Below, one piece after another: positions 63,967 to 64,000 of a DNA stretch of 64,000 bases. Every line of letters starts with the position of its first letter. Within the stretch, counting starts at the first letter, position 1. The notes under the pieces are model-generated. The model ran no database searches. It saw nothing but the letters and a program-made list of their open reading frames with translations, and was not told the DNA's origin. A program made the position numbers and the translations under genes. Source of the stretch: Rothia dentocariosa ATCC 17931. Its GTDB lineage: Bacteria; Actinomycetota; Actinomycetes; Actinomycetales; Micrococcaceae. The stretch covers positions 124,001-188,000 of the forward strand of contig NC_014643.1 of NCBI RefSeq assembly GCF_000164695.2. Reading direction: 5' to 3'.

Positions 63967-64000
63967 GAGCCCCGCATCCAACCTTCTGGATGCGGGGCTC
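63967..64000 (+). terminator. Terminator after the LppP/LprE-like gene
   Basis: Perfect 14-bp arms GAGCCCCGCATCCA/TGGATGCGGGGCTC ending at the last base of the window, so any T tail is not seen. Confidence 0.75.

Overview
The window looks like a chromosome segment of an oral actinobacterium of the Micrococcaceae, most likely Rothia (R. dentocariosa/R. aeria-like). The evidence is a moderate G+C content, the coproporphyrin-type heme cluster (cgoX, chdC, cpfC), a mycothiol gene (mshB), the actinobacterial gene pairs DUF3107/DEAD-box helicase and dapD/dapE, a DUF6318 lipoprotein and an LAxTG-anchored surface protein. The genus is an inference from gene content and order; no database was searched.

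Layout. 1-5.3 kb: the end of an unknown gene, a DUF6318 lipoprotein, an orphan protein of unknown function and an MmeI-type single-chain restriction-modification enzyme. 5.6-15.3 kb: heme synthesis, with a leftward run hemE-cgoX-chdC-cpfC-hemC-hemD-hemB diverging from hemA. The intergenic region carries a 21-bp perfect palindrome and a DtxR/IdeR-like box. 15.4-26.6 kb: DUF3107, DEAD-box helicase, a coupled DNA methyltransferase, PHP phosphoesterase, aminopeptidase P, a stress-type membrane protein, an MgtE-N/CBS protein, DUF1003 and Mrp. 26.7-30.6 kb: tatB between two GT-C glycosyltransferase paralogues. 30.9-39.8 kb: diaminopimelate genes dapE, dapD and dapC, with galE, a glutamate-type ABC importer (four genes) and ferredoxin. 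40.1-51.99 kb: mshB fused to a membrane domain, typA, nudC, a frameshifted OafA-SGNH acyltransferase, pgi, pcp, LOG, a Nudix hydrolase and DUF488. 52.7-57.3 kb: lysP and a 900-residue collagen-like wall protein. 57.8-64 kb: an S51-type peptidase, a rearrangement scar, an unknown membrane protein, OsmC, azlC-azlD-azlC, tpx and an LppP/LprE lipoprotein.

How the genes work together. Seven leftward hem genes plus hemA cover glutamyl-tRNA to coproheme and heme by the coproporphyrin-dependent route; hemL is not in the window. dapC, dapD and dapE provide the succinylase branch to meso-diaminopimelate. gluABCD-like genes, lysP and azlCD move amino acids. mshB, tpx, OsmC and nudC belong to redox and cofactor housekeeping.

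The most unusual observations are: (1) 58571-58762, where the tail of the OsmC gene is joined to an internal piece of the S51 peptidase gene, exactly the junction a tandem duplication would leave; (2) the acyltransferase split at a short C run near 45538; (3) nine tandem 42-bp repeats in the surface protein gene; (4) the palindrome and iron-box-like motif between hemE and hemA; (5) several genes whose -10 element lies about 6-8 bases before the start codon, suggesting leaderless mRNAs. I found no clear tRNA, rRNA, CRISPR array, prophage or insertion sequence.
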